Source: VRUE01 sp963705635 (GTDB lineage Bacteria > Actinomycetota > Thermoleophilia > Solirubrobacterales > 70-9). Taken from it: a stretch of 64,000 bases of DNA. Positions 25,957 through 34,216 of this stretch are shown here, piece after piece; positions within the stretch are counted from its first letter, which is position 1; each line of letters begins with the position of its first letter. The notes beneath the pieces are model-generated. The model worked only from the letters and a program-made list of their open reading frames with translations, had not been told where the DNA came from and did no database searches. The stretch is taken from NCBI GenBank assembly GCA_963705635.1, contig CAVPKH010000004.1, positions 868,001-932,000 of the forward strand. Direction: 5' to 3'. Position numbers and translations under genes: made by a program.

Positions 25957-27687
25957 GTGACGATGAGCGCGAACGAGCGAGCGCAGAGCACGCGGGCGGA
26001 GTTTGACGTCGACTGGCTGGTCGTGGGCTCGGGCTTCGGCGGCAGCGTCTCGGCGCTTCGACTGGCTGAGAAGGGCTACTCGGTGGCGGTGCTGGAGTGC
26101 GGCAGCCGCTTTCGCGACGAGGACTTCGCCGAGTCGAACCTGCGCAGCCCACGGCGCTACTTCTGGTTCCCCCGCTGGGGCATGCGCGGGGTGCTGCGGA
26201 TGACCTTCTTCAAGGACGTCTTCATCGTCTCCGGCAGCGGCGTCGGTGGCGGCAGCCTCGGCTACGCCAACACGCTCTACCGGGCGCGCCCCGCCTTCTT
26301 CAATGACCCGCAGTGGGATGGCCTCGGCAACTGGGAGCTCGAGCTTGCCCCCCACTACGACACCGCCGAGCGCATGCTCGGGGTGGTCGAGTACGAAGGC
26401 ATCGGGCCGGCCGACAAGCTGCTGCAGGAATACGGCGAAGAGCTCGGCGTCGGCGAGACCTTCACCAATACCCGCGTCGGCGTCTTCTTCGACCAGCCCG
26501 GCGTCGAGGTTCCCGACCCCTTCTTCGGCGGCGAGGGCCCGGACCGCACCGGCTGCATGCGCTGCGGCAGCTGCATGGTCGGCTGCCGCCACGGGGCCAA
26601 GAACACGCTGATGAAGAACTACCTCTGGTTCGCCGAGAAGCTCGGGGTCGAGATCCAGCCCGAACGCCAGGTGACCGAGATCCGCCCGCTCGGGGCGGCT
26701 GACGGCTCCGACGGCTATCTGGTCAGCAGCGAGCGCTCCGGCTCCTGGCTGCGCAAGAAGCGCCGCACGATGACCGCTCGCGGCGTGATCGTCGCCGCCG
26801 GCGCCCTCGGCACCAACAACCTGCTTGCCAACTGCCGCCACAGCGGCGCCCTGCCGCGGGTCTCGGAGCGGCTCGGCGACCTCATCCGCACCAACTCGGA
26901 GTCGATCCAGGCGGTCACCGCCCCCGACGACGAGCGCGACTTCAGCCGCTCGGTCGCGATCACCTCGAGCATCTACCCCGATCCCGACACCCATATCGAG
27001 GTCGTCACATACGGCCAGGGCGGCGACGCGATGGCCGGCACCTTCACCGCGATGACCGGGCCGGGGACCAAGCTGAGCCGGCCGCTGAAGTGGCTGGCGG
27101 CGGTGACGCGCCACCCGCTGCGGACCCTGCGGATGCTGATCCCGCACCGCTGGTCACAGCGCACCGTGATCCTGCTGGTGATGCAAACGGTTGACGCGGC
27201 AATGCACCTGCGGCCCAAGCGCAAGATCTTCGGCCGGGGCGTGCGACTGCAGACCGAGCAGGACGCAACGCGACCCAACCCGACCTACATCCCGGCCGCA
27301 GCCAAGGCGGCGCGCTGGTTCGCGCAGCGCACCGGTGGCGTCGCCCAGAGCGCAATCACCGAGTCGATCCGCAACACGCCGTCAACCGCGCACATCCTCG
27401 GTGGCGCCGTCGTCGGCGCCGATCCGCAGAGCGGCGTCGTCGACTCGGGCAACCGCGTCTTCGGCTACGAGAACCTGCTGGTCACCGACGGCGCCTCGAT
27501 CCCCGCCAACCCCGGCGTCAACCCCAGCCTGACGATCACCGCCAAGGCCGAGCACGCGATGAGCCTGATCCCCCAGAAGGAGGGGACCGAGCCGCGCGAC
27601 CTGCCCGAAGCCGCGCGACCTGCCCCGGACGCTGCAAACCGGCGCATCTCGGGGTCTTCGGTCGGCCAGGTCGGGTCACGCACCTGA
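25957..27687 (+). CDS. GMC oxidoreductase (cholesterol-oxidase-like)
   Basis: 576 residues. FAD-binding GSGFGGS is near the N-terminus, followed by VSGSGVGGGSLGYANTLY, the cysteine-rich block CMRCGSCMVGCRHGAKNTL seen in actinobacterial CHOD/ChoD-type enzymes, and the C-terminal GMC block NPGVNPSLTITAKAEH. It should oxidise a sterol- or terpenoid-like alcohol. GTG 25957 or ATG 25963 are equivalent starts, with GGAAGGGAG upstream. The last ~19 codons and the stop lie inside a 107-bp repeat found again after secY. Confidence 0.88.
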   Translation: MTMSANERAQSTRAEFDVDWLVVGSGFGGSVSALRLAEKGYSVAVLECGSRFRDEDFAESNLRSPRRYFWFPRWGMRGVLRMTFFKDVFIVSGSGVGGGSLGYANTLYRARPAFFNDPQWDGLGNWELELAPHYDTAERMLGVVEYEGIGPADKLLQEYGEELGVGETFTNTRVGVFFDQPGVEVPDPFFGGEGPDRTGCMRCGSCMVGCRHGAKNTLMKNYLWFAEKLGVEIQPERQVTEIRPLGAADGSDGYLVSSERSGSWLRKKRRTMTARGVIVAAGALGTNNLLANCRHSGALPRVSERLGDLIRTNSESIQAVTAPDDERDFSRSVAITSSIYPDPDTHIEVVTYGQGGDAMAGTFTAMTGPGTKLSRPLKWLAAVTRHPLRTLRMLIPHRWSQRTVILLVMQTVDAAMHLRPKRKIFGRGVRLQTEQDATRPNPTYIPAAAKAARWFAQRTGGVAQSAITESIRNTPSTAHILGGAVVGADPQSGVVDSGNRVFGYENLLVTDGASIPANPGVNPSLTITAKAEHAMSLIPQKEGTEPRDLPEAARPAPDAANRRISGSSVGQVGSRT

Positions 27688-27738
27688 GTGCGCTCCCCTC
27701 CCTGGCCTCCCTGCATCCCCCGACCTGCTTGGTTTTCG
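27632..27738 (+). repeat. 107-bp dispersed repeat, copy 1
   Basis: About 89% identical (12 mismatches in 107, ungapped) to the minus strand of 54448-54554. It begins in the GMC gene, includes its TGA (27685-27687) and fills the gap to the convergent sod gene. It keeps a CGCAC-N4-GTGCG stem whose loop differs between copies. Confidence 0.85.
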
Positions 27739-27748
27739 CGCCCGGCCT

Positions 27749-28348
27749 CTACTGGGCGAAGCGCTGGGCGACGTAGTCCCAGTTGACGACGTTCCAGAAG
27801 GCGTCGATGTAGTCGGGGCGCTTGTTCTGGTACTTGAGGTAGTAGGCGTGCTCCCAGACGTCGCAGCCGAGCAGCGGCACGCTGCCGTCGGAGATCGGCG
27901 AGTCCTGGTTCGGGGTGGAGACGACGGCGAGGCCCGAGTTGTCCTTGACCAGCCAGGCCCAGCCCGAGCCGAAGCGAGCGATGCCGGCGGCCTTGAACTC
28001 GTCCTTGAAGGAGTCGAAGGAGCCGAAGGTCTCGGTGATCGCGGAGCCCAGATCGCCGCCCGGCTCACCGCCGCCGTCAGCGCTCAGCATCTGCCAGAAG
28101 AGGCTGTGGTTGAAGTGGCCACCGGCGTTGTTGCGGACCGGGCCCTGCACGTCGCCGGGCAGGCTGCTGAGGTTGCGCAGCACGTCCTCGACGTCATGAT
28201 CGGCCCACTCGGTCCCCTCCAGCGCCGCGTTGGCCTTGTCAACGTAAGCCTGGTGGTGCTTGTCGTGGTGGACCCGCATCGTCGCCTCGTCGATATGGGG
28301 CTCGAGCGCGTCGTATGCGTAGGGAAGGTCGGGAACCGAAAAGGCCAT
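27749..28348 (-). CDS. Superoxide dismutase, Mn/Fe family
   Basis: 199 residues. Ligands are visible as H in LEPHIDEATM, H in NNAGGHFNHSLFW, and D and H in CDVWEHAYY. The GGHFNH and LLGCDVWEHAYYLKYQNKRPDYI blocks favour the Mn or cambialistic type, though metal choice is not certain from sequence. It dismutates superoxide in the cytoplasm. ATG 28348 follows a strong GAGGAGA; an upstream ATG at 28363 is unlikely. Confidence 0.95.
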   Translation of the reverse strand: MAFSVPDLPYAYDALEPHIDEATMRVHHDKHHQAYVDKANAALEGTEWADHDVEDVLRNLSSLPGDVQGPVRNNAGGHFNHSLFWQMLSADGGGEPGGDLGSAITETFGSFDSFKDEFKAAGIARFGSGWAWLVKDNSGLAVVSTPNQDSPISDGSVPLLGCDVWEHAYYLKYQNKRPDYIDAFWNVVNWDYVAQRFAQ

Positions 28349-28418
28349 CTGGCGTCTCCTCATTTGTCGGACTGGTCTTGATCTGAAGCTGGAGTCGGAG
28401 CCTAGCGTGCGAGCCGCC

Positions 28419-28424
28419 TAAGCT
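28419..28424 (+). promoter_or_regulatory. -10 box (TAAGCT), leaderless spacing
   Basis: Six nt before GTG 28431 of the stress sigma factor gene; no Shine-Dalgarno. Confidence 0.42.
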
Positions 28425-28430
28425 GGCACC

Positions 28431-29189
28431 GTGGCAATAGAGGACTCACAGCTCTGGGAGCGATTCACGGAGACCCGCGACCCGGCGACGCGGGAAGAGC
28501 TGATCGAGCGCAACCTGCCGTTCGCCAAGCGCCTCGCCCTGCGCTACAGGGGCGCCAGCGAGCCCTTCGACGACCTTTACCAGGTGGCCAGCCTCGGCCT
28601 CGTCAACGCGATCGACCGCTTCGACCCCGAGCGCGGCATCCCCTTCACCGCATTCGCCTCACCGACGATCCTCGGTGAGCTCAAGCGCCACTTCCGCGAC
28701 CGCGTCTGGACGGTGCGGGTGCCCCGCGGCCTGCACGACCGCATGGCCGAAGTCGACAAGGCGATCACCGAGCTGACCAAACAGCTGCAGCGCTCGCCCT
28801 CGGTCGGCGAGATCGCCGAGCGCCTCGGGCTGGAGCAGACCGACGTGCTCGAGGTGATGGAGGCAAACCACAACCGGCGGCCGCTCTCGCTCGACCGCCC
28901 TGCCGGCGGTGAGGAATCCGACGAAGCGCCGCCGTCGGAATGGATCGGCGAGGAGGACGAGCGCTTCGAGCTGGTCGAGGGACGGATCGCCCTCGACGCG
29001 GCGCTGCCCTTCCTCGAAGAGCGCGAGCGCGTCGTCCTGCGCCTGCGTTTCGTCGACGATCTGACCCAATCGGAGATCGCCGATCGCATCGGCCACTCGC
29101 AGATGCACGTCTCGCGCATCCTGCGCCGAGCGCTGGCGCAGATCCGCAAGCAGATCGAGGAGGAACGCGGGCTCGAGGACGAGGGCTAG
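28431..29189 (+). CDS. Sigma factor of the SigB/SigF/SigG family
   Basis: 252 residues with regions 2 (FDDLYQVASLGLVNAIDRFDPERGIPF), 3 (KQLQRSPSVGEIAERLG) and 4 (LRLRFVDDLTQSEIADRIGHSQMHVSRILRRAL). This is the group 3 general-stress or sporulation-type sigma factor, held inactive by an RsbW-like kinase. It overlaps the convergent anti-sigma-like gene by 4 bp. An RsbU-like phosphatase lies 2.2 kb away, so most of a partner-switching set is present; no RsbV antagonist is in the window. Confidence 0.92.
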   Translation: MAIEDSQLWERFTETRDPATREELIERNLPFAKRLALRYRGASEPFDDLYQVASLGLVNAIDRFDPERGIPFTAFASPTILGELKRHFRDRVWTVRVPRGLHDRMAEVDKAITELTKQLQRSPSVGEIAERLGLEQTDVLEVMEANHNRRPLSLDRPAGGEESDEAPPSEWIGEEDERFELVEGRIALDAALPFLEERERVVLRLRFVDDLTQSEIADRIGHSQMHVSRILRRALAQIRKQIEEERGLEDEG

Positions 29190-30031
29190 GTCGCCGGCAC
29201 CGAGACGAAGCGAACGATCAGGTAGTCGCCGTCGTCAGACTGGTCGACCGCGAGCTCGTCGGCGAGTGCCTCCAGCGAGCCACCGACGTCGGGAACCTCG
29301 AGCTCACGACGAATCTCGCTGGCAGCGCCCTTTTCCATCGGGCCCAAACGCAGCTCGAGACCTTCCTCGCTATCGCCGAGCCCGAGGCGCACGCAGCCAT
29401 CGGCAAAGCGGCCGGGCGCCGCAACCGCGATCGCATCGGTGATCAGGACGGCGTCGGAGACGCGATCGATCGAAAGGTCGCGACGGGCGGCGAGGGCTCC
29501 GACGAGGCGGGCCAGCACGGGTTCGAGCAACTCGGCACGACCGACGGCGATCTCGGTGCCGGCCAGCTCGGGAACCAGCTTTGGCTCTGCCGGCCCGCCG
29601 CCGTTGGCGCCACCGCCGCGCAGCGGCAGTCGCATCATCACCTCGGTGCCACGATCGAGACCGCCGGAGATGCTGAAGCTGCTCGAGAGGGCAGCGATCA
29701 GCGAAAGGCCGAGTTTGAGGCTGGCCCGCTCTGAATCGGCCTTGGGGCTGATCCCAGCGCCGCTGTCGCTGACGGTCACGGTGAGGCCTTCGCTGTCGGG
29801 CTCCGCATCGACGAGCAGCGGGCCGCCCTGCTCGGGATAGGCGTGGACGACGACGTTCATGCAGGCCTCCGTCACCACCGTCTTCATGTCGGCAACGCCG
29901 GCCTCGTCCATGCCGATCTCTTCCGCCATCCCGGCAAGCGCGTGGCGGACCACCGCGACGTTCTCCGCCCTGGCGGGGAGCCTCATCTGAAGCCCTTTGG
30001 GCTTCTCGCTGATGGTGGAGCCGTTTGCCAT
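29186..30031 (-). CDS. RsbW-like anti-sigma kinase (HATPase_c) with a second domain
   Basis: About 281 residues. The N-terminal half is a GHKL ATPase: N-box EACMNVVVHAY, G1 DSGAGI and G2 region LGLSLIAALSSSF with GTEV. The C-terminal half (about residue 150 on) looks like a degenerate copy of the same fold, without the N- and G-box residues. RsbW proteins (usually ~150 residues) bind a SigB/F-type sigma and phosphorylate its antagonist. ATG 30031 chosen; ATG 30076 possible. Confidence 0.82.
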   Translation of the reverse strand: MANGSTISEKPKGLQMRLPARAENVAVVRHALAGMAEEIGMDEAGVADMKTVVTEACMNVVVHAYPEQGGPLLVDAEPDSEGLTVTVSDSGAGISPKADSERASLKLGLSLIAALSSSFSISGGLDRGTEVMMRLPLRGGGANGGGPAEPKLVPELAGTEIAVGRAELLEPVLARLVGALAARRDLSIDRVSDAVLITDAIAVAAPGRFADGCVRLGLGDSEEGLELRLGPMEKGAASEIRRELEVPDVGGSLEALADELAVDQSDDGDYLIVRFVSVPAT

Positions 30032-30167
30032 GAACTGCGATCCCGCCGGGACACGAGTCCCCGCAACTGCGAGCATAGCCGCCTTACCGTCGGCCCTTCG
30101 TTACCCCGTGCCTGGCGCTGCCAAACGGAGCCCGCTTCGTTTTCCGCTCGGCGACGCGGGTAGCGTC

Positions 30168-30977
30168 ATGAGCATGGAACCGAGCCGCCGGGCCACCAGC
30201 CTGAATCGAGTGGCGCTGGCGATTGGCGTGGCCGCGTCGATGCTGGCACTGACGGCGACCACGGCGGCAGCCCACTGGCGCCCGCTGCCGACGACCAAGC
30301 CCTGGCAATGGCAGCTGCAGGGAAGGGTCGACACCTCGATCGACGTGCCAGTGTTCGACGTTGACGGCTTCGAGACGTCGTCGCAAACCGTGCGCAAGCT
30401 GCACCAGCTGCGCAGCAGGGTCGTCTGTTATCTCGACGTCGGCAGCTGGGAGAGCTTCCGGCCTGACGCCGCCCGCTTCCCGCGTACCGTGATCGGCCGT
30501 CCCTACGCGGGATTCCCCAACGAGCGCTGGCTCGATATCCGCCACTTCGGTGACTTCGCCGGGGTGCTGAAGCGACGCTTCTCGATCTGCGAGCGCAAGG
30601 GCTTTGACGCGGTTGAGCCCGACAACATGGCCGGCTGGGAAAACAGGACCGGCTTCAGGATCGGGCGGCGCGCCCAGCTCCGCTTCAACCGCTGGGTCGC
30701 CGGCCAGGTTCATCGCCGCGGCATGGCGGTGGCGCTGAAGAACGACGGCCGCCAGGCTCGCGCCCTCGTCGACAGCTTCGACTTCGCGATCGTCGAGCAG
30801 TGCTTCCAGTACCACGAATGTGGCTATTACCTGCCCTTCATACGGCACCGCAAGGCGGTCTTCGAGGCCGAGTACGAGCTCGAGCTGAGCCGCTACTGCG
30901 AAACGGCCCGGGCGATCCACTTCAGCGCCATCGGCAAGTCCGTGAGCCTCTTCGCCAAGCCCTGGCGCCCCTGCTGA
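30168..30977 (+). CDS. Secreted GH114-like (endo-alpha-1,4-polygalactosaminidase) protein
   Basis: 269 residues. A signal peptide (about 1-35: basic, then hydrophobic, ending TAAAAH) is followed by a TIM-barrel with WQWQLQG, VFDVDGF, VVCYLDVGSWE and the acidic pair GFDAVEPDNMAGW. These are the GH114/TM1410-like landmarks; family members cut galactosamine-rich polysaccharides. Catalytic acids are probably the D of YLDVG and E of VEPDN. ATG 30174 is 7 nt after TAGCGT and may be the true leaderless start. Confidence 0.82.
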   Translation: MSMEPSRRATSLNRVALAIGVAASMLALTATTAAAHWRPLPTTKPWQWQLQGRVDTSIDVPVFDVDGFETSSQTVRKLHQLRSRVVCYLDVGSWESFRPDAARFPRTVIGRPYAGFPNERWLDIRHFGDFAGVLKRRFSICERKGFDAVEPDNMAGWENRTGFRIGRRAQLRFNRWVAGQVHRRGMAVALKNDGRQARALVDSFDFAIVEQCFQYHECGYYLPFIRHRKAVFEAEYELELSRYCETARAIHFSAIGKSVSLFAKPWRPC

Positions 30978-30986
30978 GCCCTGCCC

Positions 30987-31391
30987 TCAGGCCGGGACCC
31001 GGGAGAAGCGAGCCACCGCCTCCTCGGGGTCGACGAAGACCTCACCGCGCACGAAGAGGCTGCCACCCAGCCGCCAGATCCAGGCCACCGGCATGTCGCG
31101 TATGCCCAGCTCGCGGCTGCGCACGTAGACGCGCCCGAGCACCAGCAGTCGGTCGCCGCGCCGCTCGACCCGGCTGGGCGTGATCAGCAGCTCTTCCCAG
31201 ACCCGTTCGACGTCGGCGAGGTAGTCGCGCAAGCCGCCGGGTCCCGTATAGGGGGTCTCGCGACCGATCTCGTCGCTGGTGACGGCGAAGAACTCCATCT
31301 GCTCGGAGCAGAGGGCGACGATCGTCTCGGCGTCACGCTGGTTGAAGGCGTTGAACAGGCGCGCGACCAGCGCCTCGTGAGCCCTATCCAT
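30987..31391 (-). CDS. NTF2-like (SnoaL-type) protein
   Basis: 134 residues of the cone-shaped NTF2 fold: LVARLFNAFNQRDAETIVALCSEQMEFFAV at the start and the strands SRVERRGDRLLVLGRVYVRS later. Such proteins are ligand-binding or small-molecule enzymes; no catalytic set is recognisable. Its ATG overlaps the 3' end of the phosphatase gene by 8 bp, so it is co-translated with a stress-signalling phosphatase. Confidence 0.78.
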   Translation of the reverse strand: MDRAHEALVARLFNAFNQRDAETIVALCSEQMEFFAVTSDEIGRETPYTGPGGLRDYLADVERVWEELLITPSRVERRGDRLLVLGRVYVRSRELGIRDMPVAWIWRLGGSLFVRGEVFVDPEEAVARFSRVPA

Positions 31392-32793
31392 CGCCGTTGC
31401 CGGTGACTCCTCCGGCCAGGCTGGCGCTTGCGATCGGAGGGGCCTCGATCGGCGAGCGGGCGATTGCCAGGATCGCCGCGTCATCGTCGGGCGCTCCGGC
31501 CGAGAAGGAGCTCAGCGCGCCTTCCAGTCGCTGCACCGCGTGGGCCGGATTCCTCGCCCCGACCAGCTCGGCGCGCAGGCGCTCCTCACCGAAGCGCCCC
31601 TCTGCCCCGGCGGCCTCGGTGATCCCGTCGGTGATCAGCACCAGCTGCTGCCCGGCCTCGACCGAGGCCTCGGCGATCTCCCACTCGACGTCGGCAAAGG
31701 CGCCCAGCACGGGGTCCGAGCCAGCCGCCTCGCTGACGTCCTCGCCGTCGACCAGGAGCGGTGGCGGATGGCCGGCGACCGCGAGGCGCACCGGCTCCGC
31801 CGGGTCCTCGCTGAGGGCAACGGCGGCGATGCTGCAAAGCGAGGCGTCTTTGCGCGAGAGCAGGGCGCGGTTGAGGGCTGCCAGCGCCACCAGCGGATCG
31901 TCGGTGAGCACCGCAGCGGTGCGCAGCGTGTAGCGGGCGAGCGCCGTGATCGAGGCGGCGCGGGCGCCGCGACCGGTGACGTCGCCGATCACCACCATCC
32001 AGCCGCCGGCGACCTGGAAGGCGTCGTAGAAGTCGCCGCCGACTTCGTTCTCGGCGCCGGCCGGCCGGTACATGGCGGCCAGCGACCAGCCGGGAATGTG
32101 CGGCAGGGGCGATGGCAGCAGCCCGTGCTGCAGGGTCTGGGCGATCTCGGCTCGCGCCTTTTCCGCCTGCTCGAGGTCGCCGAAGAGGCCGCTGTTGTCG
32201 AGCGCCAGGGCTACGCGGCCGGAGAGGATCCAGGCAAACTTGGCGTCGTCGCGGCGGTAGCGCCGACCGGACCAGGCAACGCTGAGGGTCAGCGCGCCCT
32301 TGACCCGTCGCCGCGCCTGCAGCGCCACGGTTATCGCCGAGCGCACGCCGATGCCGCGCAGGAACTCGAAGTCCTCTTCGCCGTGGGCGAGCTCGCGCAG
32401 GTCCCGCTCCGAGATCCGTTCGAAGAAGCGCGGCTCCAGGGCGGCCTCGTCCTCGCCTTCGACCATCGGCTCGGGCACCGAGGGCACGCGCTCGCGCAGG
32501 CCGCGCTCAACGCCCGGCCCGGCGCCGGAGCCAACTCGCAGCGCCGCGCGGCGAGCCAGGCCGCCCTCGATCACGTCGATCGCGCAGAAGTCGGCGACCT
32601 CGGGCACGAGGATGTCGCAGATCGCCTCAAAGGTCTCCTCGAGCGAGCCGGCGGCATCGGAGACCGCCGCCACCTCAGCGAGGATCTCGAAGCGCCGCTG
32701 CGCCTTCCTCCCCCGTGCCAGCAGCACCGCCAGCCACGCGCCCAGCGCCGCCAGGGCCACCACCAGCACCGCTATGGCGATCAGATCCAGCAC
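31384..32793 (-). CDS. GAF-PP2C (RsbU/SpoIIE-type) phosphatase
   Basis: 469 residues. A membrane helix at about 3-26, a GAF-like sensor (about 40-195) and a SpoIIE-type PP2C domain (about 220-455) with AENEVGGDFYD (metal aspartates), VIGDVTGRGARAA and the later LITDGITEA. It would dephosphorylate an anti-anti-sigma factor and thereby free the SigB/F-like sigma encoded at 28.4 kb. The final ~25 residues are extra. The GAF ligand is unknown. Confidence 0.88.
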   Translation of the reverse strand: MLDLIAIAVLVVALAALGAWLAVLLARGRKAQRRFEILAEVAAVSDAAGSLEETFEAICDILVPEVADFCAIDVIEGGLARRAALRVGSGAGPGVERGLRERVPSVPEPMVEGEDEAALEPRFFERISERDLRELAHGEEDFEFLRGIGVRSAITVALQARRRVKGALTLSVAWSGRRYRRDDAKFAWILSGRVALALDNSGLFGDLEQAEKARAEIAQTLQHGLLPSPLPHIPGWSLAAMYRPAGAENEVGGDFYDAFQVAGGWMVVIGDVTGRGARAASITALARYTLRTAAVLTDDPLVALAALNRALLSRKDASLCSIAAVALSEDPAEPVRLAVAGHPPPLLVDGEDVSEAAGSDPVLGAFADVEWEIAEASVEAGQQLVLITDGITEAAGAEGRFGEERLRAELVGARNPAHAVQRLEGALSSFSAGAPDDDAAILAIARSPIEAPPIASASLAGGVTGNGDG

Positions 32794-32880
32794 GCGCCCC
32801 GCAGAGCCGACGCTCGCGATTCACGCGAGGCGGCGCCTGCCTTTCCCCCGTTCCTGCTCATACCGAAAACACAGTAACTG

Positions 32881-32907
32881 GCACCCGTGCGGAAGTCCAC
32901 ACCAAAC
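32881..32907 (-). promoter_or_regulatory. Candidate SigF/SigB-type promoter
   Basis: On the minus strand GTTTGG (32902-32907) is followed, after 15 nt, by GGGTGC (32881-32886), close to the SigF pattern GTTT-N15-17-GGGTA. It lies about 90 bp upstream of the phosphatase ATG. Confidence 0.3.
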
Positions 32908-32931
32908 GACGGCCGACCGCGGGCGCCTCCG

Positions 32932-34044
32932 CTACGGCGCGCTGCGCAGCGCCTGGGTGGACGCGCGCGGCACGGTGCGAGCGTCGCCACCGGTCCAGGC
33001 GTTGAAGCGATACCAGGACGGCTTCGCTTCGCGGCCTGCGGTCAGCAGGCCGGCGGAATCGCAGAACTGGCAGGAGCCGTCCTGATCGGCCCAGGAGAAC
33101 CACCAGACACCGCCGATCCGCCAGCGCTGCCGGTTGCCCGCGAGGATCGCAAAGGCGCGATCGAGTTCGCGCGCCTGCCCGTGTGGCCCGCGCTCCCAGC
33201 GCGACTCGAAGCCGTCCGAGCCCCAGCCCATCTCGGTCACGAAGAGCGGGGTTTCCGCATCGCCGTTGAAGACCATGATCCGGCGCAGGTTCTCGATCTC
33301 GGCTTCCATCGCGCCGGCGTCGGCGACGTAGGGGTGCAGCGCCACGCCATCGAAGTCGTCCTTGATCCCCGGGACCCGGTAGAGCTGAGAGAGGAAAGCG
33401 CCGGACTGGATGTTCGGCGGGCTCTGCAGCGGCCGCCCGAAGAGGCCACCGAGGATCACGGTCGAGTCCGGATCGGCGCGGTGGAGCAGCTCGCCGGAGA
33501 TCTCGATCAGCCTCGCGAAGCGGCCCGGATCCGGTTGACGCGAGAAGGTGACGATGTTCTCCTCGTTCCAGATCTCCCACTGGTGGATCGGCAGCAGCGG
33601 CAGCTCGCGGTTTTCCCGCCAGAAACGCCCACCCGGGCCGTAGCGAAACTCGGCGCCACGCAGGAACCGCAGCCACTCGCGGCGCTGGCGGCTGCTGGCG
33701 ACGGGCTCGCCGCCGAGCCGCGGCGAGACCCATTCGGGCGCGTCCCAGAGAAAGGGAAAGGCCCTGATGCCGTTTTCGGCGGCGAGCGCGACCTGTTGGT
33801 CGAATGGGGCCCAGTTGGGATCGAAGCGTTCGGACGCCTCCGGAACGATGTCCTTCCAGCTCATCGGCAGGCGAACGCTCTTGATCCCCGCCGCCCCCAT
33901 CAGCTCGTAGTCCGTCACATCGGTCTCCCCCTGAGGCGAGATCCCAATGAACCCCAGCGGTGGCACAACCGCCCGCGAGCCGGCCGTGGCCGGGGCCAGC
34001 GCCAGCAGCGCCGCGGCAAGGGGAATGATCAAGAGTCTGCGCAT
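32932..34044 (-). CDS. Secreted clan-A glycoside hydrolase (GH5/GH39-like)
   Basis: About 370 residues with a signal peptide (MRRLLIIPLAAALLALAPA). The barrel has WNEEN (acid/base glutamate) after beta-4 and TEMGW (nucleophile glutamate) after beta-7, spaced as in clan A retaining glycosidases. The rest (VRLPMSWKDIVPEASERFD) fits the GH5/GH39 superfamily. Substrate cannot be read. ATG 34044 fits the signal peptide; the longer form from 34110 would overlap the tRNA. Confidence 0.82.
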   Translation of the reverse strand: MRRLLIIPLAAALLALAPATAGSRAVVPPLGFIGISPQGETDVTDYELMGAAGIKSVRLPMSWKDIVPEASERFDPNWAPFDQQVALAAENGIRAFPFLWDAPEWVSPRLGGEPVASSRQRREWLRFLRGAEFRYGPGGRFWRENRELPLLPIHQWEIWNEENIVTFSRQPDPGRFARLIEISGELLHRADPDSTVILGGLFGRPLQSPPNIQSGAFLSQLYRVPGIKDDFDGVALHPYVADAGAMEAEIENLRRIMVFNGDAETPLFVTEMGWGSDGFESRWERGPHGQARELDRAFAILAGNRQRWRIGGVWWFSWADQDGSCQFCDSAGLLTAGREAKPSWYRFNAWTGGDARTVPRASTQALRSAP

Positions 34045-34109
34045 GCGTCCCAAACGTTGACCCTCCGCGCAGACGAAAGTCGCGGCAACCGCGCGCAGAG
34101 AGCACCTCA

Positions 34110-34183
34110 TCGGGGCGCCCGGATTTGAACCGGGGACCTCACCGACCCGAACGGTGCGCGCTACCAGGCTGCGCCACGCCCCG
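34110..34183 (-). tRNA. tRNA-Pro (anticodon CGG)
   Basis: All four stems form: acceptor CGGGGCG/CGCCCCG, D stem GCGC/GCGC, anticodon stem CACCG/CGGTG with loop TTCGGGT, T stem CCCGG/CCGGG with loop TTCAAAT. The discriminator is A and CCA is not encoded. It reads CCG proline codons, common in this genome. Confidence 0.93.
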
Positions 34184-34216
34184 AGAGGCGGCGATTATCC
34201 CAGACCGGGCGCGGGA

